Assembly (NCBI GenBank): GCA_021799495.1
Contig: JAJZAI010000040.1
Coordinates: 1 to 32,627, forward strand
Direction: 5' to 3'
DNA: 32,627 bases
Source: Deltaproteobacteria bacterium
GTDB taxonomy: Bacteria; Desulfobacterota; Binatia; Binatales; Binataceae
Shown here: positions 25,277-32,553 of the stretch, one piece after another
Position numbering within the stretch: position 1 is the stretch's first letter
Layout of the letters: each line of letters starts with the position of its first letter
Position numbers and translations under genes: made by a program
Notes under the pieces: generated by a model
Seen by the model: only the letters and a program-made list of their open reading frames with translations
What the model was told of the DNA's origin: nothing
The model's database searches: none

Positions 25277-26029
25277 TCAGGTCCGGCGGTTCTGGCCGGA
25301 GCCGTTGTGCGCGGGCCGCGCCGCTTCGTTCGCGGGCGTTTCGATCAACGCGCGCAATTGTTGCGGTACGATGATCAGGCGCCGCCCGTCGCGGATGATA
25401 ATTCCTTCGTCCTCGAATTCATTGAGCTGTTCGGTGGTGCGCTGACGCGATGCGCCGACCAGTTCGGCCAGGTCCGCGTGCGTCAATTTAAGCGTGAGCA
25501 AGGTTCCGCGCGCGTCTTCGACGCCGAATTTCGCGGTTAATTCCAGCAGCGCTCCCGCCAGGCGCTCGCGCACGCTGAGCCCGACGAAATTGGTGTAGCG
25601 CTGAAGCATCATCCACCATCGACCGACCGTGATTTCGAGCGTGCGGCTGAAACGCTCGAGCGGCACGCCCAGCACCAGACCGACGAAAGTCTCGGGCCGC
25701 ACCACGCCGATCGTGCAGTCGCTGAACGCGTCGCATCGAAAAGGCCGCGTCACGTGCGGCAACAGCGAGGATACGCCGAACACTTCGCCCGGACCGACCA
25801 GCCCCACCAGCACGCGTTCGTCGCGATGGAGAAACGAAAGTTTCGCCACGCCCGAGAGCAGCACGAAGACGCGATTGGCGCTTTCGCCTTCAAAAAATAT
25901 CGTATCATGGCGTTTGATTTTTTGCGGAACAAGGCTTTGCGCAAGCCCTTGCAACTGATCCGGGCTTAACCAGGCCAAATTGCGCAGCCGGCCCAATGTC
26001 TTCCCGTCGATTCCTGGTTTTGGCGACAC
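25277..26029 (-). CDS. Crp/Fnr-family transcriptional regulator
   Basis: The 250-residue protein has an N-terminal cyclic-nucleotide-binding-type beta-roll (about 35-140, with FFEGESANRVFVLLSGVAKL and GLVGPGEVFGVSSLLP). A long dimer helix and a C-terminal winged helix-turn-helix follow (LTHADLAELVGASRQRTTEQ near 195-214). The phosphate-binding Arg-Ser pair of true cAMP receptors is absent and there are no FNR-type N-terminal Cys, so the effector is unknown. In the recognition helix the residues matching the Crp Arg-Glu...Arg contacts read Arg-Gln...Glu, which fits a different operator. GTG 26029 is supported by AGGAAG five bases upstream. Its promoter region contains two copies of a TTGTCGC-type dyad, suggesting autoregulation and control of the divergent PHA genes. 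Confidence 0.9.
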   Translation of the reverse strand: MSPKPGIDGKTLGRLRNLAWLSPDQLQGLAQSLVPQKIKRHDTIFFEGESANRVFVLLSGVAKLSFLHRDERVLVGLVGPGEVFGVSSLLPHVTRPFRCDAFSDCTIGVVRPETFVGLVLGVPLERFSRTLEITVGRWWMMLQRYTNFVGLSVRERLAGALLELTAKFGVEDARGTLLTLKLTHADLAELVGASRQRTTEQLNEFEDEGIIIRDGRRLIIVPQQLRALIETPANEAARPAHNGSGQNRRT

Positions 26030-26056
26030 AGATGCTTCCTAGCACAGCCGCACGGT

Positions 26057-26074
26057 TTGTCGCCAAGGCGACAA
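26057..26074. promoter_or_regulatory. Operator candidate O1 (Crp/Fnr-type dyad)
   Basis: TTGTCGCC-AA-GGCGACAA is a perfect 8-bp inverted repeat centred 36 bases upstream of the regulator's GTG. Read as TGTCGC-N4-GCGACA it matches O2 and O3. The half-site and spacing have the geometry of Crp/Fnr operators (Fnr: TTGAT-N4-ATCAA) but with TTGTCGC half-sites. Confidence 0.65.
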
Positions 26075-26108
26075 TTCCGCTGGTCTCGCCCCGACGATCG
26101 GCGGATTT

Positions 26109-26124
26109 GGTCGCCCCCGCGACA
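26109..26124. promoter_or_regulatory. Operator candidate O2 (Crp/Fnr-type dyad)
   Basis: GGTCGC-CCCC-GCGACA has the same half-site and N4 spacer as O1, with one changed base in the left arm. Its centre is 51 bp from that of O1, close to five helical turns, so two dimers would lie on the same DNA face. It is 62 bases upstream of the PhaE/PhaR-like start. Confidence 0.55.
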
Positions 26125-26185
26125 GAGTTAAGGTTAACTAATCGTTGATACAGCCGAGACATCAATTAAACTTGCCGTCAGTAAG

Positions 26186-26794
26186 ATGAACGAGAAAGCT
26201 GCGAATAAGTCCTCCGTCAGCGGCGAGGTCAAGGCGATGGGCGCGAAGAACAATCCAATGCTCGACGAAATGGCAAAACTGTTTGGGGTTCTCTCGGTCG
26301 AATTGCCGACCGCCGCGGCGAAGAGCCTGCTCGGCAACGGCGACCGCGAGGCGCTGCGTCAAACCGGATGGAAAGCCTACGACGCATGGATAAGCCTGGC
26401 TAACGAAACCGCGAACGGCCTGTACGGCAACCGCGCCTTCGGCGAAGCGGTTGGCCGGGGTATCGGCGCGGCGCTGCGCGTGCAGCGGGTGGTCGATGCG
26501 GCCGCCTCGGCGGTTTTCGGCAACCTCTGGCCCGCGCTCGGCCTGCCGACCGAGAGCGCGGTCACGGCGCTTCGCGATGAAGTGAAAGCGCTGCGCAGCG
26601 AAGTCCGCGCGCTAGGCGAAGAACTCCAGAGCGGTACGGCGGAAGACGAACTGGACGCCGGCGACGACTATGCCGCGTCGCGCAGCGCGGAGGCCCAGAA
26701 CGCCGCCGCCGCGATGATCTGGAACGGATATCGTCCGGAACAGCCGCGCGTCCGCGGCGGCCGCAAGGAGGGCAAGAAGAGTGTCGCTCTTTAA
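26186..26794 (+). CDS. PhaE/PhaR-like accessory subunit of PHA synthase
   Basis: The 202-residue protein precedes phaC and overlaps it by 14 bases, the position of the second subunit in class III (PhaE) and class IV (PhaR) synthases. Residues 25-115 are helical and Ala-rich. GLPTESAVTALRDEVKALRS (119-138) starts a coiled coil to about 148 and resembles the PT-start, Leu-heptad box near the C-terminus of PhaE/PhaR. A disordered tail ends in basic residues (RVRGGRKEGKKSVAL). At 202 residues it is much shorter than PhaE (about 350) and near PhaR (about 200). A phasin-like granule protein is the alternative. The subunit is expected to activate PhaC at the granule surface. Confidence 0.65.
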   Translation: MNEKAANKSSVSGEVKAMGAKNNPMLDEMAKLFGVLSVELPTAAAKSLLGNGDREALRQTGWKAYDAWISLANETANGLYGNRAFGEAVGRGIGAALRVQRVVDAAASAVFGNLWPALGLPTESAVTALRDEVKALRSEVRALGEELQSGTAEDELDAGDDYAASRSAEAQNAAAAMIWNGYRPEQPRVRGGRKEGKKSVAL

Positions 26795-27857
26795 CGATAT
26801 CGCCGGTTATTGGCTCGACGGCGCGGTCCGTACGCTGGATTCGATCGGCCGGGGCTTCGGCTCGCAGGTGTCGGCCGATCCGCCGCCGGTCACGCCCTAC
26901 AAGGTCATCTACGAAGGCGGCAAGGTCAGCCTGCGGCATTACCGTGCGCCCAACCGCATTCACGCGACGCCGATCGTGCTGGTCTATGCGCTGATCAAGC
27001 GTCCGTTCGTGCTCGATTTGCAGCCCGGCAAGAGCGTGGTCGAACTTCTGCTCAAGCGCGGCTTCGACGTCTACCTGATCGACTGGCAGCCGCCGACTCG
27101 CGCCGACGCGTGGCGCGGTTTCGACGCCTACGTCAATCAGGATTTGGACAACGCCGTCCGCGCCGTGCAGATCGCCGAAGATATCGATCAGGTCAACGTC
27201 ATTGGCTACTGCTTCGGCGCGCTGCTGAGCCTGCTCTACACGGCGCTCCATCCGGAGAAAGTCAAAAATCTGGTCACCTTGACCACTCCGTACGACATGG
27301 GTTCGCGCGATTTGGCGATCTACAATTTGATGGATCGGATCGACGATCGCGGCTTCGAGTTGATTGTCAAAATCTACGGGAACTGTCCGGCGTGGATGGT
27401 GAATTCGATGTTCACCGCGATGGCTCCGATGCATCACGCGCTCGACAAGTACGTCGGATTGTATCGCAACGCCGAGCGCGACGGTTACGCGGAGATGTTC
27501 GAGCTGTTCGAGCGCTGGATGCAAAGCGACGTGCCGCTGGCGGGCCGGATTTTTTGCGAATTGACATCGGAAATCTTCAAGGCGAACAAGCTCGCGAAAG
27601 GCGAGTTTGAAGTTGGCGGCCGGCGCGTCGATTTGAGCCAAATCACCATGCCGGTGCTGAACGTGGTGGCCGAGCATGACGATGTCGTGCATCCGAACTC
27701 CAGCCTCTCGCTGATCGACAAAATTGGCGGCACGGACAAGCGGAACCTCACTTTTCCGACCGGCCATATTGGCGCGGTGGTCAGCAACGGCGCGCTGAAG
27801 AAAATGTGGCCGGAAATCGCGGGATGGCTCGCCGACCGCGATAATCCGCTGATGTGA
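26781..27857 (+). CDS. phaC: Poly(3-hydroxyalkanoate) synthase, class III/IV PhaC
   Basis: PhaC polymerises (R)-3-hydroxyacyl-CoA into storage polyester granules. At 358 residues it has the length of class III/IV PhaC (about 355), not class I/II (about 560-590). The catalytic triad is visible: Cys144 in the lipase-like box GYCFGA, Asp300/301 in AEHDDVV, and His329 in TGHIGAV. Spacing matches the class III prototype. DWQPPTRADAWRGFDAYVNQ (101-120) is the family's conserved core, and HYRAPNRIHATPIVLVYALI precedes it. GTG 26781 follows AAGGAGG by nine bases. The overlap with the upstream gene implies coupled, near-equal synthesis of the two subunits. No phaA (thiolase) or phaB (reductase) gene is in the window. 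Confidence 0.95.
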   Translation: MSLFNDIAGYWLDGAVRTLDSIGRGFGSQVSADPPPVTPYKVIYEGGKVSLRHYRAPNRIHATPIVLVYALIKRPFVLDLQPGKSVVELLLKRGFDVYLIDWQPPTRADAWRGFDAYVNQDLDNAVRAVQIAEDIDQVNVIGYCFGALLSLLYTALHPEKVKNLVTLTTPYDMGSRDLAIYNLMDRIDDRGFELIVKIYGNCPAWMVNSMFTAMAPMHHALDKYVGLYRNAERDGYAEMFELFERWMQSDVPLAGRIFCELTSEIFKANKLAKGEFEVGGRRVDLSQITMPVLNVVAEHDDVVHPNSSLSLIDKIGGTDKRNLTFPTGHIGAVVSNGALKKMWPEIAGWLADRDNPLM

Positions 27858-27885
27858 GGCGAATTCGCGCGAAATTCGACCCGCT

Positions 27886-27903
27886 TTGTCGCACAAGTGA
27901 CAA
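27886..27903. promoter_or_regulatory. Operator candidate O3 upstream of the phasin-like gene
   Basis: TTGTCGC-ACAA-GTGACAA differs from the ideal dyad at one base. Its flanks also match O1: both read TTTGTCGC ... GACAATTC. It starts 28 bases after the phaC stop, so the phasin-like gene probably has its own regulated promoter. Confidence 0.6.
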
Positions 27904-28012
27904 TTCGGCAGAAGCTGCCGGTGGTTGAGTGGTTAATTTGAAGAAATCCGCAAAAAGCGTCAAAGACGCGCAAAAAAAGACTTCCCACAAAGGGACTGGA
28001 GGATTGGACGCA

Positions 28013-28291
28013 GTGGAAAAGGAAAATCGCGAAGGCATGTTTGAAGCGTTCGGCAAGCTCGGTGAATCGTTCTTATCGCTCGATGGCGCCAAGAAAGCGG
28101 CCGCATGGTACATCGAGACCAGCGAGCGGTTCGCAACCCAGGCGCTCGAGTTGCAGGAGAAGGCGACCGGATGGGCCAAGGAAACCCCGCTCGCTCCGCT
28201 GTTCGAGGCGCAGCACAATTTCGCCCGCAAGCTGATCGAACGCTCGGCCACCGCCGCCCGCAATCTCTGGCAGGTTCCGGCGAACAACTAA
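28013..28291 (+). CDS. Phasin-like small granule-associated protein
   Basis: The product is 92 residues from GTG 28013, which is favoured by GGAGGA (27998-28003) nine bases upstream. The frame is open back to a GTG at 27929, which would add a Lys-rich leader of 28 residues but has no ribosome site. The protein is amphipathic helix throughout: MFEAFGKLGESFLSLDGAKK, then WYIETSERFATQALELQEKA and a third helix, FEAQHNFARKLIERSATAAR. Size, Ala content and position after phaC fit a phasin, which coats PHA granules. There is no firm motif, so the call rests on context and helix pattern. A putative operator (27886-27903) lies upstream and a terminator follows at 28319. Confidence 0.65.
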   Translation: MEKENREGMFEAFGKLGESFLSLDGAKKAAAWYIETSERFATQALELQEKATGWAKETPLAPLFEAQHNFARKLIERSATAARNLWQVPANN

Positions 28292-28318
28292 ATCCCTCCG
28301 CTTCCGGTTGTGACGATT

Positions 28319-28351
28319 GGCGCGGGCCGGTTTTTCGGCTCGCGCCTTTTT
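28319..28351 (+). terminator. Intrinsic terminator after the phasin-like gene
   Basis: Arm GGCGCGGGCCG (28319-28329), loop GTTTTT and arm CGGCTCGCGCC (28336-28346) form an 11-bp stem with one G-T pair, followed by TTTTT. It lies 28 bases after the stop and closes the PHA gene group. Confidence 0.9.
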
Positions 28352-28453
28352 GTTGTCGATAACGACCAGCGCCTGCGTCGCGCCGCGCGCCGATAGCCGG
28401 CGGCCATCGGTCGCTTATCGCGCTTGCCGTCTGACGGCCGAAGGCGCCATTTC

Positions 28454-28482
28454 TTGACCTGTCCGAAACCGGGCAATGTTCT
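28454..28482 (+). promoter_or_regulatory. Possible promoter of the alpha/beta hydrolase at 28502
   Basis: TTGACC (28454-28459, five of six to -35) and TGTTCT (28477-28482, a weak -10) are 17 bp apart. A small dyad GCCGTC-T-GACGGC (28426-28438) lies just upstream. The -10 is poor, so an activator might be needed. Confidence 0.3.
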
Positions 28483-28501
28483 TTCGGCGCGAGGTGAAAA
28501 A

Positions 28502-29323
28502 ATGGCGAATGCTCGATTTTGCAACGGCCGCGACGGCACGAAAATCCGCTACGAGGTTCGCGGCAAGGGCGATCCTCTGGCTCTGATAATGGGCTATAGC
28601 GGCTCGTCGCGGACGTGGGGCGAGCCGTTCATCTCCGCTATTTCCAAGCGTTTCCGCACCATCCTGATTGACAATCGGGGTACCGGCGAAAGCGACCATC
28701 CCGACGGTCCGTGGACGCTGCCGGACATGGCCGGCGATGTCGCCGCGGTGCTCGATGACGCTGGAGTCGCTCGGGCGCATGTCTATGGAATTTCGATGGG
28801 CGGAATGATCGCGCAGGAATTCGCGCTCCACCATCCGGAGCGCCTGCGCGGGTTAATCCTCGGATGCACCAACTGCGGCTTCGCCAACTCCGTGCTCGCG
28901 CCGCCTGAAGCGACAGCCGCGCTCGCGCCGAATCCGAACGAGCCGCTTGCCCAGCAGGCGCGGCGGATGCTCGAAGCGTGTTGCAGTCCGGCTTTCGTCG
29001 CGTCGCCGATCGGACAAAAGATTATCGACGAGCGGATCAAAGAGATGTCGGCGTATCCGGCGACGCCGCTTCATTCCTATCGCCGCCAATGGGAAGCGAT
29101 CGCGGCGTTCGACAGCTTTGCCCGTCTGGGACGGATTAAAGCGCCTGCGATGATAATCACGGGCAGCGCCGATCCGATCGTGCCGGCCGCAAACTCGGAT
29201 CTGCTCCAGCGCGGAATCCCCGGCTCGAAAATGCACTCTATTGAAGGCGCGGGCCACCTGTTTTTCTGGGAAGCGCCGGAGGAAAGCGCAGAGGCTCCGG
29301 GCGATTTTCTCGTTCGGCATTGA
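28502..29323 (+). CDS. Alpha/beta-fold hydrolase, PcaD (enol-lactonase)-like
   Basis: The 273-residue hydrolase carries IDNRGTGESDHPDG (57-70), the elbow VYGISMGGMIAQ with Ser98, an Asp in GSADPIVPAANS and the His in EGAGHLFFWEAPEE. The oxyanion strand reads LIMGYSGSSRTWG in place of the usual HG pair, a variant seen in 3-oxoadipate enol-lactonase-like and related hydrolases. ATG 28502 is chosen because GAGGTG lies just upstream; an earlier in-frame start at 28424 would add an unsupported basic leader. It follows a terminator, so it begins a new unit, and the crotonase gene starts 59 bases after it on the same strand. Substrate: a small ester or lactone, not further defined. Confidence 0.87.
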   Translation: MANARFCNGRDGTKIRYEVRGKGDPLALIMGYSGSSRTWGEPFISAISKRFRTILIDNRGTGESDHPDGPWTLPDMAGDVAAVLDDAGVARAHVYGISMGGMIAQEFALHHPERLRGLILGCTNCGFANSVLAPPEATAALAPNPNEPLAQQARRMLEACCSPAFVASPIGQKIIDERIKEMSAYPATPLHSYRRQWEAIAAFDSFARLGRIKAPAMIITGSADPIVPAANSDLLQRGIPGSKMHSIEGAGHLFFWEAPEESAEAPGDFLVRH

Positions 29324-29382
29324 GGCGGCTAAAGACGAAGTCGCACAGCAACCGTTTTGAGATTGGGTGAGGAGAGACTGCG

Positions 29383-30204
29383 ATGGCTGAATTTGAAACG
29401 ATACTGGTCGAAAAAGTTGAAGATAAGATTTGCCGGCTTACGCTGAACCGGCCCGAGAAGTTGAACGCGCTCTCGCCGAAACTGCTGAGCGAGTTCGATC
29501 GGGCGCTCGACGAATTCGAGGCGGCGCGCGACCTCAGCGTGCTCATCATCTGCGGCGCCGGCCGGGCGTTCTGCGCCGGCTACGACTTGCAAGGCACGCA
29601 GCAACCCGGCTCGGGGTTCACGGTCAGCAGCGACCGGATCAATCTGCACAAATTGGTCGAGCGATGGCAGCGGCTGTGGTCGCTGGGCAAGCCGACGATC
29701 GCGCAAGTGCATGGCTATTGCCTTGCCGGAGCGACTGAGCTGGCTGGCCATTGCGATATCGTTTTCGCCAGCGAAGACGCCCAGTTCGGCCATCCGGCGG
29801 GCCGCGCACTCGGCATTTTGCCGACGCTTTCGATGTGGCCTGTGTTGATCGGGCCGCGCAAGACCAAAGAATATTTTTTCACCGGCGACCTGATGAGCGC
29901 GCAAGAGGCGCTCGAATGCCATCTAGTGAATCGCGTGGTTCCGAAAGATCGGCTCGACGACGCGACTCTCGCCTATGCGCGCCGGGTCGCGATGGTGCCG
30001 GTGGAGCTGCTCGCGCTGCATAAGGCGGCCGTGAATCGATGGCTCGACGTGCAGGGAATTCGCGCGCTCGAACAATCGGCGGCCGACCTCGACTGCCTCG
30101 CCCATCAGACCGACACCGTTAAGCAATGGATGAAAGCGAGCCGGGAGCGCGGGCTTAAGGAAGCGCTCAGCGAGCGCGATCGCCCCTTTGCCGCGCGCAA
30201 GTAA
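29383..30204 (+). CDS. Enoyl-CoA hydratase/isomerase (crotonase) family protein
   Basis: The 273-residue protein has the crotonase fold: LTLNRPEKLNALSP near 19-32, the oxyanion-hole strand ICGAGRAFCAGYDLQG, and HGYCLAGATELAGHCDIVFA with a Glu where the first catalytic Glu (Glu144 of rat hydratase) is expected. The second position (Glu164) falls in AQFGHPAGRALGILP, where Ala replaces the usual PE motif. A normal syn-hydration mechanism is therefore doubtful, and isomerase, hydrolase or other crotonase chemistry is possible. GAGGAG lies eight bases before ATG 29383. It is on the same strand as the upstream hydrolase; the two may act in sequence on a CoA thioester or ring-cleavage product. Confidence 0.9.
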   Translation: MAEFETILVEKVEDKICRLTLNRPEKLNALSPKLLSEFDRALDEFEAARDLSVLIICGAGRAFCAGYDLQGTQQPGSGFTVSSDRINLHKLVERWQRLWSLGKPTIAQVHGYCLAGATELAGHCDIVFASEDAQFGHPAGRALGILPTLSMWPVLIGPRKTKEYFFTGDLMSAQEALECHLVNRVVPKDRLDDATLAYARRVAMVPVELLALHKAAVNRWLDVQGIRALEQSAADLDCLAHQTDTVKQWMKASRERGLKEALSERDRPFAARK

Positions 30205-31056
30205 TCATCGGCGCCGAAATGACCCGGGATTTGCGCGAATCCATGCTCTAATCATCTGGCGCGCGCCAATCCGTCAATTTGTAGCATTCTGAAATATCAT
30301 GAAGGTGCGCGGCCTGTTCCACCGCTGCAACATCAGTTGGATGAGCTGAATAGAGTAATCGAAAAAGGACGGTATGTGGATGCGATAGCTGGGCAAAGCT
30401 GTCTGGCACGGCCGATGCTTGTTTCCCCTTCGCGCTGCCGTCGCCAAACGTACGACGGTGCAAGGGGAGGGCGAACCGATGGAAATATCCAAAGGTTCGA
30501 GCATCAACGAACATGAGTTGTCGATTGTGCGCGAGGGCTCAGGCGTCGCATCCGGCTTGATTCGCCGGGTATTCGCTTCGTGGCGGCGAACGCCCGCTGC
30601 GATTGCTTATCGGCGAATTGACCGGCCGCGAAGATCAGTCGATCGCAGCTTCCAGGAAAATAGCCCAACTTACGAGTAGGCGCCGGCTGATTCTTTGTTA
30701 TGAATGGCGCCCGGGTGGCGGCTTCCAAAGCATTGAGTCGTGCGCGCATGGCGCGCGCTTCTTTCGTTATTAGCTGAACGGAATTTTGCTCGATTCCGCG
30801 CAATTTTCGCGGCGGCGCGATGCCGCCGACAAATTTGCGGCGGCCATAATTTGCCATTTAATTTAATTTTTCGGCGCGCCGTGTGAATCGAACGCCAACT
30901 TCCGATGGCCGGCCTTCATCTTCTTGCCGGCTATTGCGTGAAAATTCCTGCCGGATACGGTCGGCGAGCCATGCGTTAGCCCGATGGCATCGGTCTTGAA
31001 AACGTTTCTTGTCCGTGCGCTTGCGACCGAGTCGCTGGAACGATGCGAAGCGAAGC
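30205..31056. other. Gene-poor stretch with short, weak reading frames
   Basis: No recognisable protein is encoded in these about 850 bases. A ribosome-site-led small frame (30479-30679) is listed separately. A minus-strand frame at 30504-30857 (117 codons, starting MANYGRRKFVGGIAPPRKLR) overlaps it and lacks a ribosome site. The plus-strand stretch near 30320-30420 contains a protein-like run (HQLDELNRVIEKGRYVDAIA) without a start codon, perhaps a gene remnant. Base composition is less GC-rich than in flanking genes, with an AT-rich patch at 30850-30870. Confidence 0.4.
30479..30679 (+). CDS. Possible small protein of 66 residues
   Basis: The only support is a near-perfect ribosome site, AAGGGGAGG (30462-30470), eight bases before ATG 30479, and an open frame to the TAG ending at 30679. 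The product starts MEISKGSSINEHELSIV and turns strongly basic (RRVFASWRRTPAAIAYRRID). No family is recognised and codon use is less GC-biased at third positions than in neighbours. It may be a real small gene or a chance frame in a decayed region. Confidence 0.3.
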   Translation: MEISKGSSINEHELSIVREGSGVASGLIRRVFASWRRTPAAIAYRRIDRPRRSVDRSFQENSPTYE

Positions 31057-32553
31057 GTGAAACCGCGCGGCGGCGCGGTCGCGTCGCTGATCGCGATTGC
31101 ATGTTTCGCTTTGAGCGGCATCGCCGGCGCGCAAGGCGCGAAAACGCCGCGGCTGGGGGTTTTCGATTCGATCGCGTCCAATCTTCACGCCTTTGCCGCG
31201 AATCCCGATTCCAAAAATCGCGGTTTGGATGGCGCGGTCGGCAATCTGCTCGCGCTGTCGCGCCAATGGAGCACAATCCGGCCGCTCCTGGAAAATCTTG
31301 AGGCGGCGCGAAGCCGCGGCGCAAGCGCCTCGATTCTTTCATTCAACGATCTGTTTACGGGCGCCTTCGGCCCGCTGATATTTGGCCCGCGGCAGATCTC
31401 CGGCATCACGCTCGCGGCAACCCGCTTCACCGGCTTTACTCAAAACGAAACGGCGAACGCGTGGTGCGGCGCGAACGCGGTGGTGGCGTTCAACGACACT
31501 GGCAGCGAGATTCGCACGATGCTCGGCGGTTCAGGCACGAGCGCTATCGGCTATTCACGATCGTCGAATCACGGAATCGCGTTCAGCTACCAGCAGGCTC
31601 CCACGCCGCCGTCGAATTCATGGCAGGCGGTGATGGGCGATCCGTCGATCGTTTGCGCCAATTTGAATGACTTTTATTATTCGGCGATCTGGTACGACAG
31701 CCTGAATAACCAGATTGGCGTGAGCGTCGCGCAATCGAGCGACGGCGGCGGTTCATTCACGGCGCCGGCGCCAGCGATCCTCAAGAGTTCGCTGACCGAT
31801 ATCGTTGGCCAGGACAAACTCGCCGTCGATCGCGGCAATTCGGAAAATCTGTATCTGGTTTTCTCTGATATCGATTATTCCGGTTCGGTGTGCGGCACGG
31901 ATCAGTACGGACAACCGATTCCTCGTTATGCGATCGAATTGGTTGCATCCAACGACGGCGGCGGCGCCTGGAGCAGTCAGCCGGTGGTCGTCGATCAGGT
32001 TTGCGCGGATCAAAACAATCCCTATGCGTCCGATGTTTGGCCGCAGGTGGCCGTGGGTCCGGGCGGCGTGGTTTATGTGGCGTGGGAGGCGATGGGCGTC
32101 AATGGATCGGATCCGACCGCGCGCGCGATCAAAATCGCCCGTTCGACCGATTCGGGCGCCACTTTTGGCCAGCCTGTCACGGTCGCGAGCGTGGTGGCGA
32201 TCGGCGATGGCGCTGAAATCCAAGGCTTCATCGCATCCAATGAGGCGCCCTCGCTGGCGATTGGACAAGGCCAGAAGAACAACGGCGTCGTTTATCTGGC
32301 GTGGGCGAACGCGGCTTACAGCGCCAAGGATGCGCTCACGACAACCGGGCTTTACGGGATGGCGGACGTGATGTTCGCGCAGTCGTCGAATGGCGGCGCT
32401 GATTGGTCGTCGCCGATGCGCGTCAACAACAATCCGGAGGGCGGCCGGTTTCCGTATACCGATCATTTCGAGCCGGCGATAAACACCGACAAAACCGGGA
32501 AAATCGGAATCTGTTTTTACGATCGCCGCCGGGTGGTGTCTGTCAATTGGTAG
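31057..32553 (+). CDS. Secreted Asp-box (BNR/sialidase-like) beta-propeller protein, probably truncated at the C-terminus
   Basis: From GTG 31057 the product is 498 residues and starts with a good signal peptide (MKPRGG, then AVASLIAIACFALSGIAGAQG). A TTG at 31009 is the longer alternative. Four Asp-box motifs (S-x-D-x-G-x-x-F/W) mark propeller blades: SSDGGGSF near 228, SNDGGGAW near 298, STDSGATF near 364 and SSNGGADW near 443. Such repeats occur in sialidases and in many exported non-enzymatic propellers. The catalytic Arg triad and Tyr of sialidases are not evident, so an enzyme function is not claimed. The frame stops soon after KIGICFYDRRR, where relatives would normally continue, and composition changes there. 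It likely lost its 3' end. Confidence 0.75.
   Translation: MKPRGGAVASLIAIACFALSGIAGAQGAKTPRLGVFDSIASNLHAFAANPDSKNRGLDGAVGNLLALSRQWSTIRPLLENLEAARSRGASASILSFNDLFTGAFGPLIFGPRQISGITLAATRFTGFTQNETANAWCGANAVVAFNDTGSEIRTMLGGSGTSAIGYSRSSNHGIAFSYQQAPTPPSNSWQAVMGDPSIVCANLNDFYYSAIWYDSLNNQIGVSVAQSSDGGGSFTAPAPAILKSSLTDIVGQDKLAVDRGNSENLYLVFSDIDYSGSVCGTDQYGQPIPRYAIELVASNDGGGAWSSQPVVVDQVCADQNNPYASDVWPQVAVGPGGVVYVAWEAMGVNGSDPTARAIKIARSTDSGATFGQPVTVASVVAIGDGAEIQGFIASNEAPSLAIGQGQKNNGVVYLAWANAAYSAKDALTTTGLYGMADVMFAQSSNGGADWSSPMRVNNNPEGGRFPYTDHFEPAINTDKTGKIGICFYDRRRVVSVNW

Noticed and set aside
26562-27896. Long minus-strand frame (444 codons) opposite phaC
   Set aside because: Antisense shadow; phaC has a complete catalytic triad and a good ribosome site.
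30504-30857. Minus-strand 117-codon frame in the gene-poor stretch
   Set aside because: No ribosome site, AT-rich upstream region and no recognisable family; noted only within the description of that stretch.
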